A DNA stretch of 64,000 nucleotides from Jiangellales bacterium (GCA_030447955.1 JAUJNY010000001.1:844023-908022), one strand, 5' to 3'; shown: positions 18,896 to 30,564, counted from the stretch's first letter. A program made the numbers and translations. The notes: generated by a model from the sequence alone, not told the origin.

Positions 18896-19281
18896 CCCGC
18901 CCGCTCCAGGACGTCCAACCGCTCGTCGATCGAGGTGAAGCGGACGTCCATCCGGCGGAAGCCGGCGTCCATGCGCTCGTCCGCGCGGTGGAAGCCCGCG
19001 TCCATGCGCTCGTCGGCGGCAAGGAAGCCGGCGTCCATGCGGTCGTGGGCGGCAAGGAAGCCGGTGTCCATACGTTCATCCGCGCGGCGGAAGCCGGCGT
19101 CCATACGCTCGTCAAGCCGACGGAACCCGTCCTCAATGCGTTCGGAGAGTCGGTCCATGCGCTCGCCAAGTCGGTCGATGCGGTCCGTCCCGCTGAGCAG
19201 CACCGTGGCGAGCAGTCCGCCGAGCCCAAGCGCCGTGGCGAGGTAGCTCGCGAGCACCGCCCACGCGAACGCGCCGTCCAT
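18892..19281 (-). CDS. Membrane-anchored protein of tandem 11-residue coiled-coil repeats
   Basis: Protein of 129 residues. One membrane helix near 4-30 (AWAVLASYLATALGLGGLLATVLL) is followed by about eight tandem 11-residue repeats with consensus ERMDAGFRRAD, encoded by a 33-bp DNA repeat (about 18950-19130). Eleven-residue (hendecad) periodicity predicts a long, nearly straight coiled coil or trimeric stalk. I do not recognise the function. The ATG at 19281 gives a membrane helix at the very N-terminus; GTG at 19296 is an alternative. It converges on the Ntn hydrolase, overlapping its stop by 4 bases, and lies upstream of nothing conserved. Confidence 0.65.
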   Translation of the reverse strand: MDGAFAWAVLASYLATALGLGGLLATVLLSGTDRIDRLGERMDRLSERIEDGFRRLDERMDAGFRRADERMDTGFLAAHDRMDAGFLAADERMDAGFHRADERMDAGFRRMDVRFTSIDERLDVLERAG

Positions 19282-19313
19282 GTGCCCAGGATGCACCCGC
19301 GTCCACCCGCGTG

Positions 19314-21950
19314 TCAGTGGGCGGCGGAGCCCTGTGGAGATTGAGCTGCGTCGAGGCGGACGTCCACCGACAGTGCGGGACCGCCGTCAGTGGCCGCGAC
19401 GCCGGCATCGGCGGCGGCGAAGGACAACGCCGCAACACGGCCGGCCGCGGCCAGGTCACCGGCGGCCTGCTCGACGTGAGCGATGGCCTCGGCGGGACCG
19501 GCCACGCTCACCGTTGCCACGTCGGCGCGCATCGAGACCTTGGCCTCCGTCTTGGCCCGGCGCACTTGCGTGAGCACCGCCGACGCCGTGCTCAGGACCT
19601 CCGGCAGGCCGCCATCGGCGAAGGGACGGAGCTCGTCGACGGTCGGCCAGGAGGTGCGGTGCACCGACCCCTCCCGCCACCACGACCACGCCTCCTCGGT
19701 GACGAACGGCATGATCGGCGCGAACAGTCGCAGCTGCACCGACAGGGCGGTGGTGAGCGCGGCCTGCGCCGACGCCGCGCCCTGCTCGCCGCGGCCGCCG
19801 TACGCGCGTTCCTTCACCAGCTCGAGGTAGTCGTCGCAGAACGTCCAGAAGAACACCTCAGTGGCCTCAAGAGCCCGGGTGTAGTCGAAGCCCTCGAACG
19901 CATCCGTGGCGCTCTCCACCACACCAGCCAGGGTCGCGAGCATCGCCTTGTCGAGCGGCTCCGTGACCGCGGGGGTGGAGCTCTCGGGCGTCGCGGTGGT
20001 GATGCCGAGGACGAACTTGCTGGCGTTGAGCACCTTGATGGCCAGCCGTCGGCCGATCTTCATCTGCGCCTCGTCGAACGGCGTGTCCAGGCCGGGCCGC
20101 GCCGACGCAGCCCGCCACCGCACCGCGTCGGAGCCGTACCGCTCCAGCACGTCGGTGGGGGTGACGACGTTGCCCTTGGACTTCGACATCTTCTTGCGGT
20201 CGGGATCGACGACGAACCCGGAGATCGCCGCGTGCTTCCACGGAACGCTGCCGTGCTCGAGGTGCGCGCGCACCACGGTCGCGAACAGCCAGGTGCGGAT
20301 GATGTCGTGCGCCTGCGGGCGCAGGTCCATCGGGAACGTCCGGGGGAACAGGTCGGCGTCGCGCTCCCAGCCACACACGATCTGCGGTGACAGTGACGAC
20401 GTCGCCCACGTGTCCATCACGTCGGGGTCACCGACGAAACCGCCCGGCTCGCCGCGCTGGTCGGGCGACCAGCCCGCGGGAGCGTCCGAGGACGGGTCGA
20501 CCGGCAACGCGTCCTCAGCCGGAAGGATCGGGTCGTCGTACACCGGGTCACCGTGCTCGTCGAGCGGGTACCACACCGGGAACGGGATGCCGAAGAAGCG
20601 TTGCCGGCTCACCAGCCAGTCGCCATTGAGCCCCTCCACCCAGTTCTCGTACCGGTGCCGCATGAACGGCGGCACCCACTCCAGCTCCCGGCCCCGGTCG
20701 AGCAACGCCGCCCGCAGGTCGTCGTCGCGCCCACCGTTGCGCAAGTACCACTGCCGGCTCGCCACGATCTCCAACGGACGGGTGCCGCGCTCGTAGAACT
20801 TCACCGGATGGGTGAGTGGAGTCGGCTCCCCGTCGAGGTCACCGGAGTCGCGCAGCAGCTCCACGATGCGCTCGCGGGCGGTGTGCACGGTGGCGCCGGC
20901 CAGCCGTTCGTACGCGCCGCGGGCCCTCTCGCTGTCCAGCCCGGCCGGAGGCTCGGCGAGCAGCCGGCCGTCGCGCCCGATGACGGCGCGGGTCGGCAGG
21001 TGGAGCTCGCGCCACCAGACCACGTCGGTCACGTCGCCGAAGGTGCAGATCATCGCGATGCCGGAGCCCTTGTCGGGCTCGGCGAGGCGGTGCGCCACCA
21101 CGGGCACCTCGGCACCGAAGAGCGGCGTACGGACGGACGTGCCGAACAACGGCTGGTAGCGCGCGTCATCCGGGTGGGCCACGAGGGCCACGCAGGCCGG
21201 GATCAGCTCGGGTCGCGTGGTGACGATGTGCACGGAACCGTTGCCGTCCACCCGAGAGAAGGCCACCCGGTGGAAGGCGCCAGGGTGTTCGCGGTCCTCC
21301 ATCTCGGCCTGCGCGACGGCGGTCTGGTCGGTGATGTCCCACAGCGTGGGCGCCTCGGCCTGGTACGCCTCGCCGCGGGCCAGGTTGCGCAGGAAAGCCC
21401 GCTGCGACGCCGTCCGGGAGATGTCGCTGATCGTGGTGTACATCAGTGACCAGTCGATGGACAGCCCGACACGGCGCCAGAGGTCCTCGAAGGCCTGCTC
21501 GTCCTGCTCGGTCAGCCGCTCGCACAGCTGCACGAAGTTGAGCCGGCTCACCGGCACCTGCTGCTTGCCCGGCTGCGCCGGCGGCTGGTACGCCGGGTCG
21601 TACGGCAGCGAGGGATCGCAGCGCACGCCGAAGTAGTTCTGCACCCGGCGTTCGGTGGCCAGGCCGTTGTCGTCCCACCCCATGGGGTAAAAGACCTCGG
21701 CGCCGCGCATGCGGCGGTAGCGCGCCACCGTGTCGGTGTGGGTGTAGCTGAAGACGTGCCCGACGTGCAGCGAGCCCGACACGGTCGGCGGGGGTGTGTC
21801 GATAGAGAAGACGCGCTCCCGCGGCGCGGACCGGTCGAAGCGGTAGGTCCCCTGCTCCTCCCAGCGGGCGACCCAACGCTCCTCCAAGCCCTCGAGCGTG
21901 GGCTTGTCGGGGACGCGCGACACCCGCGCCGGCTCTGCGGGACCTCCCAT
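19314..21950 (-). CDS. valS: Valyl-tRNA synthetase
   Basis: Class I aminoacyl-tRNA synthetase of 878 residues that charges tRNA-Val. The HIGH motif is [16 protein letters not shown] near residue 45 and the KMSKS motif is [14 protein letters not shown] near 590. The editing (CP1) domain includes [13 protein letters not shown]-like sequence. The N-terminal pattern ([30 protein letters not shown]) is that of the shorter, archaeal-like ValRS type that lacks the long C-terminal coiled-coil arm, unlike the type found in many other bacteria. It is divergent from folC with about 50 bases between starts. Confidence 0.93.
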   Translation of the reverse strand: MGGPAEPARVSRVPDKPTLEGLEERWVARWEEQGTYRFDRSAPRERVFSIDTPPPTVSGSLHVGHVFSYTHTDTVARYRRMRGAEVFYPMGWDDNGLATERRVQNYFGVRCDPSLPYDPAYQPPAQPGKQQVPVSRLNFVQLCERLTEQDEQAFEDLWRRVGLSIDWSLMYTTISDISRTASQRAFLRNLARGEAYQAEAPTLWDITDQTAVAQAEMEDREHPGAFHRVAFSRVDGNGSVHIVTTRPELIPACVALVAHPDDARYQPLFGTSVRTPLFGAEVPVVAHRLAEPDKGSGIAMICTFGDVTDVVWWRELHLPTRAVIGRDGRLLAEPPAGLDSERARGAYERLAGATVHTARERIVELLRDSGDLDGEPTPLTHPVKFYERGTRPLEIVASRQWYLRNGGRDDDLRAALLDRGRELEWVPPFMRHRYENWVEGLNGDWLVSRQRFFGIPFPVWYPLDEHGDPVYDDPILPAEDALPVDPSSDAPAGWSPDQRGEPGGFVGDPDVMDTWATSSLSPQIVCGWERDADLFPRTFPMDLRPQAHDIIRTWLFATVVRAHLEHGSVPWKHAAISGFVVDPDRKKMSKSKGNVVTPTDVLERYGSDAVRWRAASARPGLDTPFDEAQMKIGRRLAIKVLNASKFVLGITTATPESSTPAVTEPLDKAMLATLAGVVESATDAFEGFDYTRALEATEVFFWTFCDDYLELVKERAYGGRGEQGAASAQAALTTALSVQLRLFAPIMPFVTEEAWSWWREGSVHRTSWPTVDELRPFADGGLPEVLSTASAVLTQVRRAKTEAKVSMRADVATVSVAGPAEAIAHVEQAAGDLAAAGRVAALSFAAADAGVAATDGGPALSVDVRLDAAQSPQGSAAH

Positions 21951-22001
21951 GGCCGGGCAGTCTAGGAGTGCGCAGGCCCCGGCTCCCTAGACTTTGTTGC
22001 C

Positions 22002-23372
22002 GTGCCGGCAGCGGACAGGCGCGCGGACGGGGCAGCGGCGAGCGAGACGCTGCGCGAGGTCGAGGCGGCGCTGGACGCCCGCTGGCCCGAGCAACGGATC
22101 GCCCCCTCCCTGCAGCGCATCGCCGCGCTGGTCGACCTGCTGGGGGATCCCCAGCGGGCGTACCCCGTGATCCACGTCACCGGCACCAACGGCAAGACCT
22201 CGACGGCGCGGATGATCGACACGTTGCTGCGGGGCTTCGGTATCCGCACCGGCCGCTTCACCAGCCCCCACCTGGACTCGATGACGGAGCGGATCTGCCT
22301 CGACGGCGAGCCGATCGGCGACCAGCGGTTCGTCGACACCTGGGCTGACGTCGCGCCGTACGTGGAGGTCGTCGACACGACCTACCCGGACACGCCGATG
22401 TCCTACTTCGAGGTGCTCACCGGGATGGCGTACGCCGCGTTCGCGGACGCACCGGTCGACGTCGCTGTGGTCGAGGTGGGCATGGGCGGGACATGGGACG
22501 CGACGAACGTCGTTGACGGCGCAGTCGGGGTGGTCACCCCGATCGGTCTCGACCACGCCGACTACCTCGGCGACACGCTAGAAGCCATCGCCGCCGAGAA
22601 GGCCGGCATCCTCAAGGCCGAGCAGACCAGCATCCTCGGCGTCCAGGACGTCGCGGCGGCCACCGTCCTGCTCCGGCATGCCGCCGAGGTCGGCGCGCGG
22701 GTGGCCCGGGAGGGGCTGGAGTTCGGCGTCCGTCACCGCGATGTCGCCGTCGGCGGCCAGTTGCTCGCGTTGCAGGGATTGGGCGGGATGTACGAGGACG
22801 TCTTCCTGCCGCTGCACGGTGAGCATCAGGCGCACAACGCTGCCTGCGCTCTCGCCGCCGCCGAAGCGTTCCTCGGCGGCGGCAGCGACCGGCTCGACCC
22901 TGACGTCGTCCGGACCGCCCTGGCGGGGGCGACCTCGCCGGGCCGGCTCGAGCTGGTCCGGCGGAGTCCAAGCGTGCTTGTCGATGCGGCGCACAACCCG
23001 CACGGCGCCGCCGCCCTCGCCGCGGCAGTCGGCGAGTCCTTCGGCTTCGCCCCCCTCATCGGGGTCGTCGCGGTGCTTGACACCAAGGATGCCCGCGGCA
23101 TCTTCGCGGCACTCGAGCCGGTGCTCGATGCAGTCGTCGTGACGCAGAACTCCTCCCCGCGCTCGCTGCCGGCGGCGGACCTGGCGGCCCTCGCCGCCGA
23201 GGTGCTCGGCCCCGATCGGGTCGAGGTGGCGGCCCGCCTCGACGACGCCGTCGAGGCTGCGGTCCGGCTGGCCGAGGGCGAGGCGGCCCTCGGTGGCGCC
23301 GGCGTGCTCGTCACCGGATCCGTGATCACCGCCGCCGACGCCCGCCGGCTGCTGGGAGCGGGCCGGCGGTGA
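22002..23372 (+). CDS. folC: Bifunctional folylpolyglutamate synthase / dihydrofolate synthase
   Basis: Mur-ligase-family enzyme of 456 residues that adds glutamates to folates (and may add the first to dihydropteroate). The ATP site is [14 protein letters not shown], followed by [12 protein letters not shown], the [14 protein letters not shown] block and the C-terminal [13 protein letters not shown] block. The start is a GTG shortly after the divergent valS. The stop overlaps the next gene's GTG start. Confidence 0.94.
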   Translation: MPAADRRADGAAASETLREVEAALDARWPEQRIAPSLQRIAALVDLLGDPQRAYPVIHVTGTNGKTSTARMIDTLLRGFGIRTGRFTSPHLDSMTERICLDGEPIGDQRFVDTWADVAPYVEVVDTTYPDTPMSYFEVLTGMAYAAFADAPVDVAVVEVGMGGTWDATNVVDGAVGVVTPIGLDHADYLGDTLEAIAAEKAGILKAEQTSILGVQDVAAATVLLRHAAEVGARVAREGLEFGVRHRDVAVGGQLLALQGLGGMYEDVFLPLHGEHQAHNAACALAAAEAFLGGGSDRLDPDVVRTALAGATSPGRLELVRRSPSVLVDAAHNPHGAAALAAAVGESFGFAPLIGVVAVLDTKDARGIFAALEPVLDAVVVTQNSSPRSLPAADLAALAAEVLGPDRVEVAARLDDAVEAAVRLAEGEAALGGAGVLVTGSVITAADARRLLGAGRR

Positions 23373-23701
23373 GCGGGCGCGGGGTGTGTGCGGCGGTGTT
23401 GACCTTCGAGTTCGTCGTGATCGCGCTGGCCATCCCGGTGGCGGTCGCCGTCTCCGACGTCGACGCCCGTGTCGCCGTGCCCATCGGGCTCTGCCTCGCC
23501 GTGGCCTGCCTGCTCGCCGCCGGTCTGCTGCGCTACCAGATGGGATACGTGCTCGGCTCGGCGCTTCAGGTGCTGGCCATTGCCACCGGGTTCGTGGTCC
23601 CGGTGATGTTCGTGCTGGGCGGGCTCTTCGCGTTCCTGTGGTTCCTCGCGCGCTATCTCGCCGCCCAGCTGGAGCGCGAGCGCGGCACCGCGCCCGGGTA
23701 G
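23369..23701 (+). CDS. DUF4233 small integral membrane protein
   Basis: Protein of 110 residues with four hydrophobic segments, matching the DUF4233 family typically found between folC and ndk in actinobacteria. GTG overlaps the folC stop (GTGA), so it is translated with folC. No function is established. The end ([10 protein letters not shown]) is charged and cytosolic. Confidence 0.82.
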   Translation: MSGRGVCAAVLTFEFVVIALAIPVAVAVSDVDARVAVPIGLCLAVACLLAAGLLRYQMGYVLGSALQVLAIATGFVVPVMFVLGGLFAFLWFLARYLAAQLERERGTAPG

Positions 23702-23712
23702 GGTCACGCCCC

Positions 23713-24117
23713 GTGCAGCGCACGCTGGTGCTGGTCAAGCCCGACGCCGTACGGCGTGGCCTGGTCGGCGAGGTCCTCGGCCGCTACGAGCGCAAGGGAC
23801 TGCGGATCGTCGCGATGGACCAGCGCCGGGTGGACGGCGAGCTGGCCGACCGTCACTACGCCGAGCACCTCGACAAGCCCTTCTACCCCCCACTGCGCGA
23901 GTTCGTGACTTCGGGGCCGCTCGTCGCGATGGTGCTCGAGGGCGACACCGCCGTGGAGGTCGTACGCGCCATGAACGGAGCCACCGACGGCCGGCAGGCG
24001 GCGCCCGGCTCGATCCGCGGCGACCTCGCGCTGTCCAACCGGGAGAACCTCGTCCACGCCTCCGACTCAGCCGAGTCCGCCACGCGCGAGATTGCGCTGT
24101 GGTTCCCCGGCCTCTAA
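23713..24117 (+). CDS. ndk: Nucleoside diphosphate kinase
   Basis: Small kinase of 134 residues that balances nucleoside triphosphate pools through a phospho-histidine. It begins [19 protein letters not shown], has the catalytic His in ENLVHASDS near residue 115, and shows [12 protein letters not shown] in place of the common PGTIRGDF. The GTG at 23713 is chosen because homology starts there; the same frame is open far upstream only as an antisense artefact. It is 11 bases after the DUF4233 gene, in the same operon. Confidence 0.94.
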   Translation: MQRTLVLVKPDAVRRGLVGEVLGRYERKGLRIVAMDQRRVDGELADRHYAEHLDKPFYPPLREFVTSGPLVAMVLEGDTAVEVVRAMNGATDGRQAAPGSIRGDLALSNRENLVHASDSAESATREIALWFPGL

Positions 24118-25202
<1,085 letters not shown>

Positions 25203-25215
25203 GCCGTGGGGCGGG

Positions 25216-26148
25216 ATGGCGCAGTCCCGTGAGGCGGGATCCGCGCAGAGCCGTGAGGCGGGACTCGCGCAGCGCGCCGCCAGGCGCCGTCACTCGCGCA
25301 GGGCCCGCGCGGTGCTTGGCCTCCTCCTCCTGGCGTCGTTCACCTTGATCACCCTCGACCTGCGGCAGGAGGGCCGCTCACCGGTCGACGCGCTCCGCGG
25401 CGTGGCGGCGACGGTGTTCGGCCCGCTGGAGCAGGCCGTCTCCGCCGTCTCCCGGCCGGTGGCCGGCTTTGTCGACGCGGTGGGTCGGTTCGGGGAGCAG
25501 CAGGACGAGATCGACAGGCTGCGCGCGGAGAACGAACGGTTGCAGGCCGAGCTGCGGACCAGCGGCGCCAGCCGCCGCCGGGTCGCCGAGCTCGACGAGC
25601 TGCTCGGGCTCGCCGGCGCCAACGGCTTCAGCATCGTCACCGCGCAGGTGGTGGCCGTGGCTCCCGAGCAGGGCTTCGCCCGTACCGTCACCATCGACGC
25701 GGGCGCGGTCGACGGCGTCGAGCCCGACATGACCGTCCTCACCGGGGCCGGGCTCGTCGGGCGGGTCGTCCGTACGGGTCCCACCACGGCCACGGTGGTC
25801 CTCGTCATCGACGACGCCTCGACGGTTGGCGCCCGCCTGGAGGGTTCGGGTGAGATCGGCGAGGTGCAGGGTGACGGCTCCGCGATGGTCCTCACGCTGT
25901 ACGACCAGACCGCGCTCGCCGTGGGGGACCCCCTGGTCACGTTGGGCTCGCAGGGTGGCCGCCCGTACGTGAGCGGGGTCCCCATCGGGCAGGTGAGCGA
26001 GGTGCTCGAAGGCAGCGGGCTGACCAGCCGCGCCACCGTCGAGCCTTTCGTCGACTTCGCCGCCCTCGACGTCGTGGGCGTCGTCGTCGACCCGCCTCGC
26101 TCGGCGCCGCGGAACGCGGTGACGCCGCCCCCGCCCGACGGGGGCTGA
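25216..26148 (+). CDS. mreC: Cell shape protein MreC
   Basis: Bitopic elongasome scaffold of 310 residues. It has a cytosolic basic N-terminus with an odd short repeat (AQSREAG twice), one membrane helix near 35-52 (VLGLLLLASFTLITLDL), a coiled coil near 95-118 (QQDEIDRLRAENERLQAE), then the paired beta-barrel domain with the family's GLVGRVV and VGDPLVTLGSQG segments, and a Pro-rich C-terminus. It lies 13 bases after mreB. Confidence 0.93.
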   Translation: MAQSREAGSAQSREAGLAQRAARRRHSRRARAVLGLLLLASFTLITLDLRQEGRSPVDALRGVAATVFGPLEQAVSAVSRPVAGFVDAVGRFGEQQDEIDRLRAENERLQAELRTSGASRRRVAELDELLGLAGANGFSIVTAQVVAVAPEQGFARTVTIDAGAVDGVEPDMTVLTGAGLVGRVVRTGPTTATVVLVIDDASTVGARLEGSGEIGEVQGDGSAMVLTLYDQTALAVGDPLVTLGSQGGRPYVSGVPIGQVSEVLEGSGLTSRATVEPFVDFAALDVVGVVVDPPRSAPRNAVTPPPPDGG

Positions 26149-26155
26149 GGACTCC

Positions 26156-26764
26156 GTGGGAGCCGCCCGCGCCTTTCTCTCGGTCGCGCTCGTGGCCGTT
26201 GCGGTGCCGGTGCAGCTGTCGGTCCTGACCCGGCTGCCGTTGCCCGGAGCGGATCCCGACCTCGTGCTGGTGGTGGTCGTCGCGGTGGCCTTGGTCCGCG
26301 GTGCACCAGGAGGCGCGGTGTTCGGCTTCGCTGCAGGACTCGTCCTCGACCTGGCGCCACCGGGGGACCAGGTGGCGGGACGCTCAGCCCTGCTGCTGAC
26401 CCTGCTCGGCTACGCGACCGGCTTTCTGCGCCGCGACGTACGCCGCTCGCCGGTCTTTGTTCTCGTTGCGGCGGCCCTGCTCGCGGGCGCGGAGCTGCTG
26501 GCGGCGACGGCCCTCGGGTTGCTCCTGCGCGACCCGCGGGCGGACTGGTTTGCCGCGCTGGCCCTGCTCCCGACCCAGGTCATCTACGCTGGTGTCCTGG
26601 TCCCCCTGGTCGTCCCCGCGGTCATGTGGCTCGACCGGCGGGCAGCGCCGCAGCCGACGGACCGTCTCGATCCCCGCCGGCCCCGCCGGTCCGTACGCAG
26701 GCTGCCCGTCCCGTCGCGCTCAGCCGCACGCCTGTCCCGCCTGCCCCGGAAGAGTGCCCGATGA
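26156..26764 (+). CDS. mreD: Rod shape-determining protein MreD
   Basis: Membrane protein of 202 residues with about five hydrophobic helices (AFLSVALVAVAVPVQLSVL, LVLVVVVAVALVRG, and others). It links MreC to the cell-wall synthases. The C-terminal 45 residues are basic and Pro-rich (RRPRRSVRRLPVPSRS). It starts at GTG 7 bases after mreC and overlaps mrdA by ATGA. Confidence 0.9.
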   Translation: MGAARAFLSVALVAVAVPVQLSVLTRLPLPGADPDLVLVVVVAVALVRGAPGGAVFGFAAGLVLDLAPPGDQVAGRSALLLTLLGYATGFLRRDVRRSPVFVLVAAALLAGAELLAATALGLLLRDPRADWFAALALLPTQVIYAGVLVPLVVPAVMWLDRRAAPQPTDRLDPRRPRRSVRRLPVPSRSAARLSRLPRKSAR

Positions 26765-28857
26765 GCGAACGGTCCCGGCTGCGGCTGCTGGTGCTGCAGG
26801 TCCTGGTGCTCTCGTTGCTCGTCACGCTGTTCGCCCGGCTGTGGTACCTCCAGGTCGTCACTGGTGACCGCTACGACGCCGCCGCGACCGAGAACCGGAT
26901 CCGCGAGGTGAGCGTGCCGGCGTTACGCGGCAGCATCCTCGACGACCAGGGTCGGCCCCTGGTCCGCAACCGCACCGCGCTGGTGGTCACCGTCGACCGG
27001 GCGGTGCTGTCCCGACGCGCGGACGGCGGCGAGCGGGTGCTGCGCCGGCTGGGGGACCTGCTCGGCGAGCCGTACGCGGACCTGCGTGACCGCACGCAAC
27101 TGTGCGGGACCGCCGGCGCGGAGCCGCCGCCCGTCTGCTGGAACGGCTCGCCCTACCAGCCGATCCCCGTCGCCGACCGCGTCGCGCCGCGGGTGGCGCT
27201 GCAGGTGCTCGAGCGGCACGAGGAGTTCCCGGGGGTCAACGCCGAGGCGCAGGCGGTGCGCGACCTCCCCTTCACCGCGGGCGCGCAGGCGGCGCATGTC
27301 CTGGGCTACCTCTCACCGGTCACCGAGGAGGAGCTCGCCCGGCAGCTGCGCAGGGACAGCAGTGGCCGAGTCCAGCTCGCCGCCACCGACCTGGTGGGAC
27401 GCTCCGGCCTCGAACGCAGCTACGACGAGGACCTGCGCGGGCTCCCGGGTGTCCGGCAGGTTGCCGTCGACCGGCTCGGCCGCGTCACCGGCGTCGTCAG
27501 CGAGACCGCGCCGATCCCCGGCAACCACCTCGTGACCAGCCTCGACGCCGAGCTCCAGGCCGTCACCGAGCGGCAGCTGCGCGCGGCCATCGCCCGGGCC
27601 CGGGCGACCTTCGACGAGAACACCAAGCGCAAGTACCGCGCCGACTCCGGCGCCGCGATCGTGCTCGACGTCACCAACGGCCGGGTGATCGCAATGGCCA
27701 GCTACCCCTCGTACGACCCAAGGGTGTGGATCGACGGGGTCTCCCAGAACGAGCTCGACCGGCTCTACAGCGAGGAGGCAGGGATCCCGCTGCTGTCCCG
27801 CGCCACCCAGGGCGAGTTCGCGCCGGCGTCGACGTTCAAGGTCATCTCCACCGCGGCCGCGGCCATGTCCGGATTCCCGCTCGAGGGCCCGTACGACTGC
27901 TCGTCCTCGTTCACGGTCGGCGACCGCACGTTCGACAACTACGACTCGGTGGCCTACGGCCCGATCGACCTGTCCAAGGCGCTGCAGGTCTCCTGCGACA
28001 CGGTCTTCTACCGCATCGGCTACCAGATGTGGCTCCGCGACGGAGGGACCACGGCGGTCGCGAACCCCAAGGAGCCGATGGTCCGCATGGCGCAGGCCTT
28101 TGGGCTCGGCGAGCCGACGGGGATCGACCTGCCTGGTGAGGCCGACGGCCGGATTGCCGACCGGGAGTGGAAGCTCGCCTACTACGAGCAGATGAAGGGC
28201 TACTACTGTCGGCTGGCGAAGAAGAACCCCAAGAGCCAGGAGTTCCTCGACCTTTTCGCCCGCGAGTTCTGCGCCGAGGGCTACGTTTACCGCGCCGGCG
28301 ACGCCGTCAACTTCTCGATCGGCCAGGGGGACACGACGGTGACCCCGCTGCAGCTGGCGACCGTCTACGCCGCGATCGCCAACGGCGGCACGCTGTGGGC
28401 GCCGCGGGTCGGCAAGGCCGTCGTCAGCCCCGACGGGGAGGTCGTCCGCCGCATCAAACCGGAGCGCACGGGCCGCGTGCCGGTGTCGGATCGGGTGCTC
28501 GACTACATCCGCGACGCGCTGCTCGAGACAACCCGCTACGGGACGGGGGCAGTCCCGTTCGACGGATTCCCGCTGGACGAGATCCCCGTCGGCACCAAGA
28601 CCGGCACCGGTGAGGTGTACGGCAAGCAGACGACGTCATGGTTTGCCTCCATCGACGAGCGCTACGCGGTCGTGATGATGGTGGGCCAGGGGGGTACCGG
28701 CTCCGGGACCTCGGGTCCCTCGGTGCGCAAGATCTGGGAGGCGATCTACGGCGTCCGTGGCTCCGAGGTCGATCCCGACGCAGCGCTCCTACCGGGCGGG
28801 CGCCCGCCGAGGGGGCTGCCCGACGTCACCAACCTCGCTGCTGCGGCGCCACGGTGA
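26761..28857 (+). CDS. mrdA: Penicillin-binding protein 2, elongation transpeptidase
   Basis: Class B PBP of 698 residues that crosslinks peptidoglycan with RodA. An N-terminal membrane helix (about 8-28) is followed by the pedestal region (RGSILDDQGRPL), and the transpeptidase domain has SxxK in ASTFKVIS, an SxN-equivalent in the SCDTVFY region, and KTGT in VGTKTGTGEV. The ATG at 26761 overlaps the mreD stop; the open frame upstream is mreD DNA read in another frame. There is a family-typical dimerisation region with many charged residues. Confidence 0.94.
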   Translation: MSERSRLRLLVLQVLVLSLLVTLFARLWYLQVVTGDRYDAAATENRIREVSVPALRGSILDDQGRPLVRNRTALVVTVDRAVLSRRADGGERVLRRLGDLLGEPYADLRDRTQLCGTAGAEPPPVCWNGSPYQPIPVADRVAPRVALQVLERHEEFPGVNAEAQAVRDLPFTAGAQAAHVLGYLSPVTEEELARQLRRDSSGRVQLAATDLVGRSGLERSYDEDLRGLPGVRQVAVDRLGRVTGVVSETAPIPGNHLVTSLDAELQAVTERQLRAAIARARATFDENTKRKYRADSGAAIVLDVTNGRVIAMASYPSYDPRVWIDGVSQNELDRLYSEEAGIPLLSRATQGEFAPASTFKVISTAAAAMSGFPLEGPYDCSSSFTVGDRTFDNYDSVAYGPIDLSKALQVSCDTVFYRIGYQMWLRDGGTTAVANPKEPMVRMAQAFGLGEPTGIDLPGEADGRIADREWKLAYYEQMKGYYCRLAKKNPKSQEFLDLFAREFCAEGYVYRAGDAVNFSIGQGDTTVTPLQLATVYAAIANGGTLWAPRVGKAVVSPDGEVVRRIKPERTGRVPVSDRVLDYIRDALLETTRYGTGAVPFDGFPLDEIPVGTKTGTGEVYGKQTTSWFASIDERYAVVMMVGQGGTGSGTSGPSVRKIWEAIYGVRGSEVDPDAALLPGGRPPRGLPDVTNLAAAAPR

Positions 28858-30041
28858 GCAGCGCGTACGGCCAGTCCGGGCTGAGGCCGCTCGTCGTCGG
28901 GCCGGAGCGGACCCTCTCGACCCGGCTGCTCGACCGGGAGGGCCTGCTGCGTCGGCTCGACTGGGTGCTGCTCGCCGCCGTCGCGTTGCTGCTCGCCGTC
29001 GGCTCGCTGCTCGTCTGGTCGGCGACGGCGCGCCGTACCGACCTGACGGGGGGCGACTCGACCGCCTACCTCGAGCGGCACCTGATCAACACCGCAATCG
29101 GCCTCGTGCTCGCGGTGCTGGTGGTGCTGCTCAGTCACCGGCTGCTCCGGTTGTGGACCCCGGTGCTCTACCTCGGTGCGGTGGCGGGCCTGGTTGCGGT
29201 GCTCAGCCCGCTGGGGACGACCATCAACGGTTCGCACTCCTGGATCGTGCTGCCGGGCGGCTTCTCGGTGCAGCCCTCCGAGCTCGCCAAGGTCGCCATG
29301 GTGCTCGGCATGGCGCTGGTCCTGGGTGTCAACCCAGCCGGTCCGCGCGACCGGCATGTGCTGGGGGCGCTCGCCGTGGCCGCGGTTCCCGCGGCGCTGG
29401 TCGTCCTGCAGCCCGACCTCGGCACGGTCATGGTGATGGCCGCAATCGTCTTCGGCATGCTGGGCATCGCCTGCGCGCCCAAGCGGTGGCTCTTCGGACT
29501 CGTCGCGCTCGCCGCGGGTGGTGCGTACCTCGCGATCCGGCTACAGGTGCTCGAGGCCTACCAGGTCAACCGCTTTGCGGCGTTCGCCAACCCGGCCCTG
29601 GACCCGCTGGGTGTGGGCTACAACACCCAGCAGGCGCGCATCGCGATCGGCTCGGGTGGCCTGTGGGGCAAGGGGTTGTTCCAAGGGTCGCAGACCAGCG
29701 GGCAGTTCGTCCCGGAGCAGCAGACCGACTTCATCTTCACGGTCGCCGGCGAAGAGCTCGGCCTGGTAGGTGCGGGAGCCATCGTGCTGCTGCTCGGCTT
29801 CGTGCTGTGGCGGGCGCTGCGTACCGCGATCCACGCCGAGGACGCCTTCGGCCGGCTGCTTGCAGCCGGGATCACCTGCTGGTTCACGTTCCAGGCCTTC
29901 GAAAACATTGGCATGACCCTCGGGATCATGCCGGTCACCGGCCTGCCGCTGCCGTTCGTGTCGTACGGCGGCTCGGCCATGTTCGCCAACCTGGTGGCGG
30001 TCGGGCTGCTGCTGAACGTACGGCTGCGCCGCGTCGACTGA
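28854..30041 (+). CDS. rodA: SEDS-family peptidoglycan glycosyltransferase RodA
   Basis: Polytopic protein of 395 residues that polymerises glycan strands for elongation, paired with the PBP encoded just upstream. About ten membrane segments are visible, with SEDS signatures NGSHSWIVLPGGFSVQPSELAK, the FIFTVAGEELG loop holding the catalytic Asp region, and the closing GLPLPFVSYGGSAM. It starts at GTG overlapping the mrdA stop (GTGA). It closes the mre operon; the two GNAT genes that follow may be cotranscribed. Confidence 0.94.
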   Translation: MSSAYGQSGLRPLVVGPERTLSTRLLDREGLLRRLDWVLLAAVALLLAVGSLLVWSATARRTDLTGGDSTAYLERHLINTAIGLVLAVLVVLLSHRLLRLWTPVLYLGAVAGLVAVLSPLGTTINGSHSWIVLPGGFSVQPSELAKVAMVLGMALVLGVNPAGPRDRHVLGALAVAAVPAALVVLQPDLGTVMVMAAIVFGMLGIACAPKRWLFGLVALAAGGAYLAIRLQVLEAYQVNRFAAFANPALDPLGVGYNTQQARIAIGSGGLWGKGLFQGSQTSGQFVPEQQTDFIFTVAGEELGLVGAGAIVLLLGFVLWRALRTAIHAEDAFGRLLAAGITCWFTFQAFENIGMTLGIMPVTGLPLPFVSYGGSAMFANLVAVGLLLNVRLRRVD

Positions 30042-30051
30042 GGGCACGACC

Positions 30052-30564
30052 GTGGACCCCACTGCCCGGCGCGTTTCCCGTGCCGTCGTCGGCGACCATC
30101 GGATCCGCCCAGCGGGCGCCGGCGACGCCGCGGCGCTTGCCCAGCTGCGCCGCTCGTGGTGCGAGGAGGACGAGCGTTCTGACGCGCCGGCGGGCGGCGA
30201 CCCCTCCGACGCCGGCTTCGAGCAGCGCTTCGCCGACTGGTACGCCGCGGAGGAGGGGCGGCGGCTGAGCTGGCTGGCCGAGGAGGGGGACCGGCCGGTC
30301 GGCATGCTCAACCTGGCGGTGTTCGAGCGGATGCCGCGTCCCGGCCGTACGCCGGCGCGCTGGGGGTACGTCGCCAACGCGTTCGTGCTCGCGGAGTACC
30401 GCGACCACGGCATCGGCCGGGCGCTGCTCGACGTCGCGCTCGACCACGCCCGGGAGGAGGGCTTCGTCCGGGTCGTGCTGCAGCCCTCGCCGCGCAGTGT
30501 CCGGTTCTATCGGCGGGCAGGCTTCGTGCCCGCCGACCGGCTGCTGCTCAAGGAGCCACCGTGA
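30052..30564 (+). CDS. GNAT-family N-acetyltransferase
   Basis: Protein of 170 residues with a GNAT fold: core strand sequence GMLNLAVFERMP, then WGYVANAFVLAEYRDHGIGRALL, which includes the acetyl-CoA-binding R/Q-x-x-G-x-G/A type turn (RDHGIGRA), and a C-terminal SPRSVRFYRRAGFV. The substrate is unknown. It starts at GTG 11 bases after rodA and overlaps the next GNAT gene. Confidence 0.85.
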   Translation: MDPTARRVSRAVVGDHRIRPAGAGDAAALAQLRRSWCEEDERSDAPAGGDPSDAGFEQRFADWYAAEEGRRLSWLAEEGDRPVGMLNLAVFERMPRPGRTPARWGYVANAFVLAEYRDHGIGRALLDVALDHAREEGFVRVVLQPSPRSVRFYRRAGFVPADRLLLKEPP

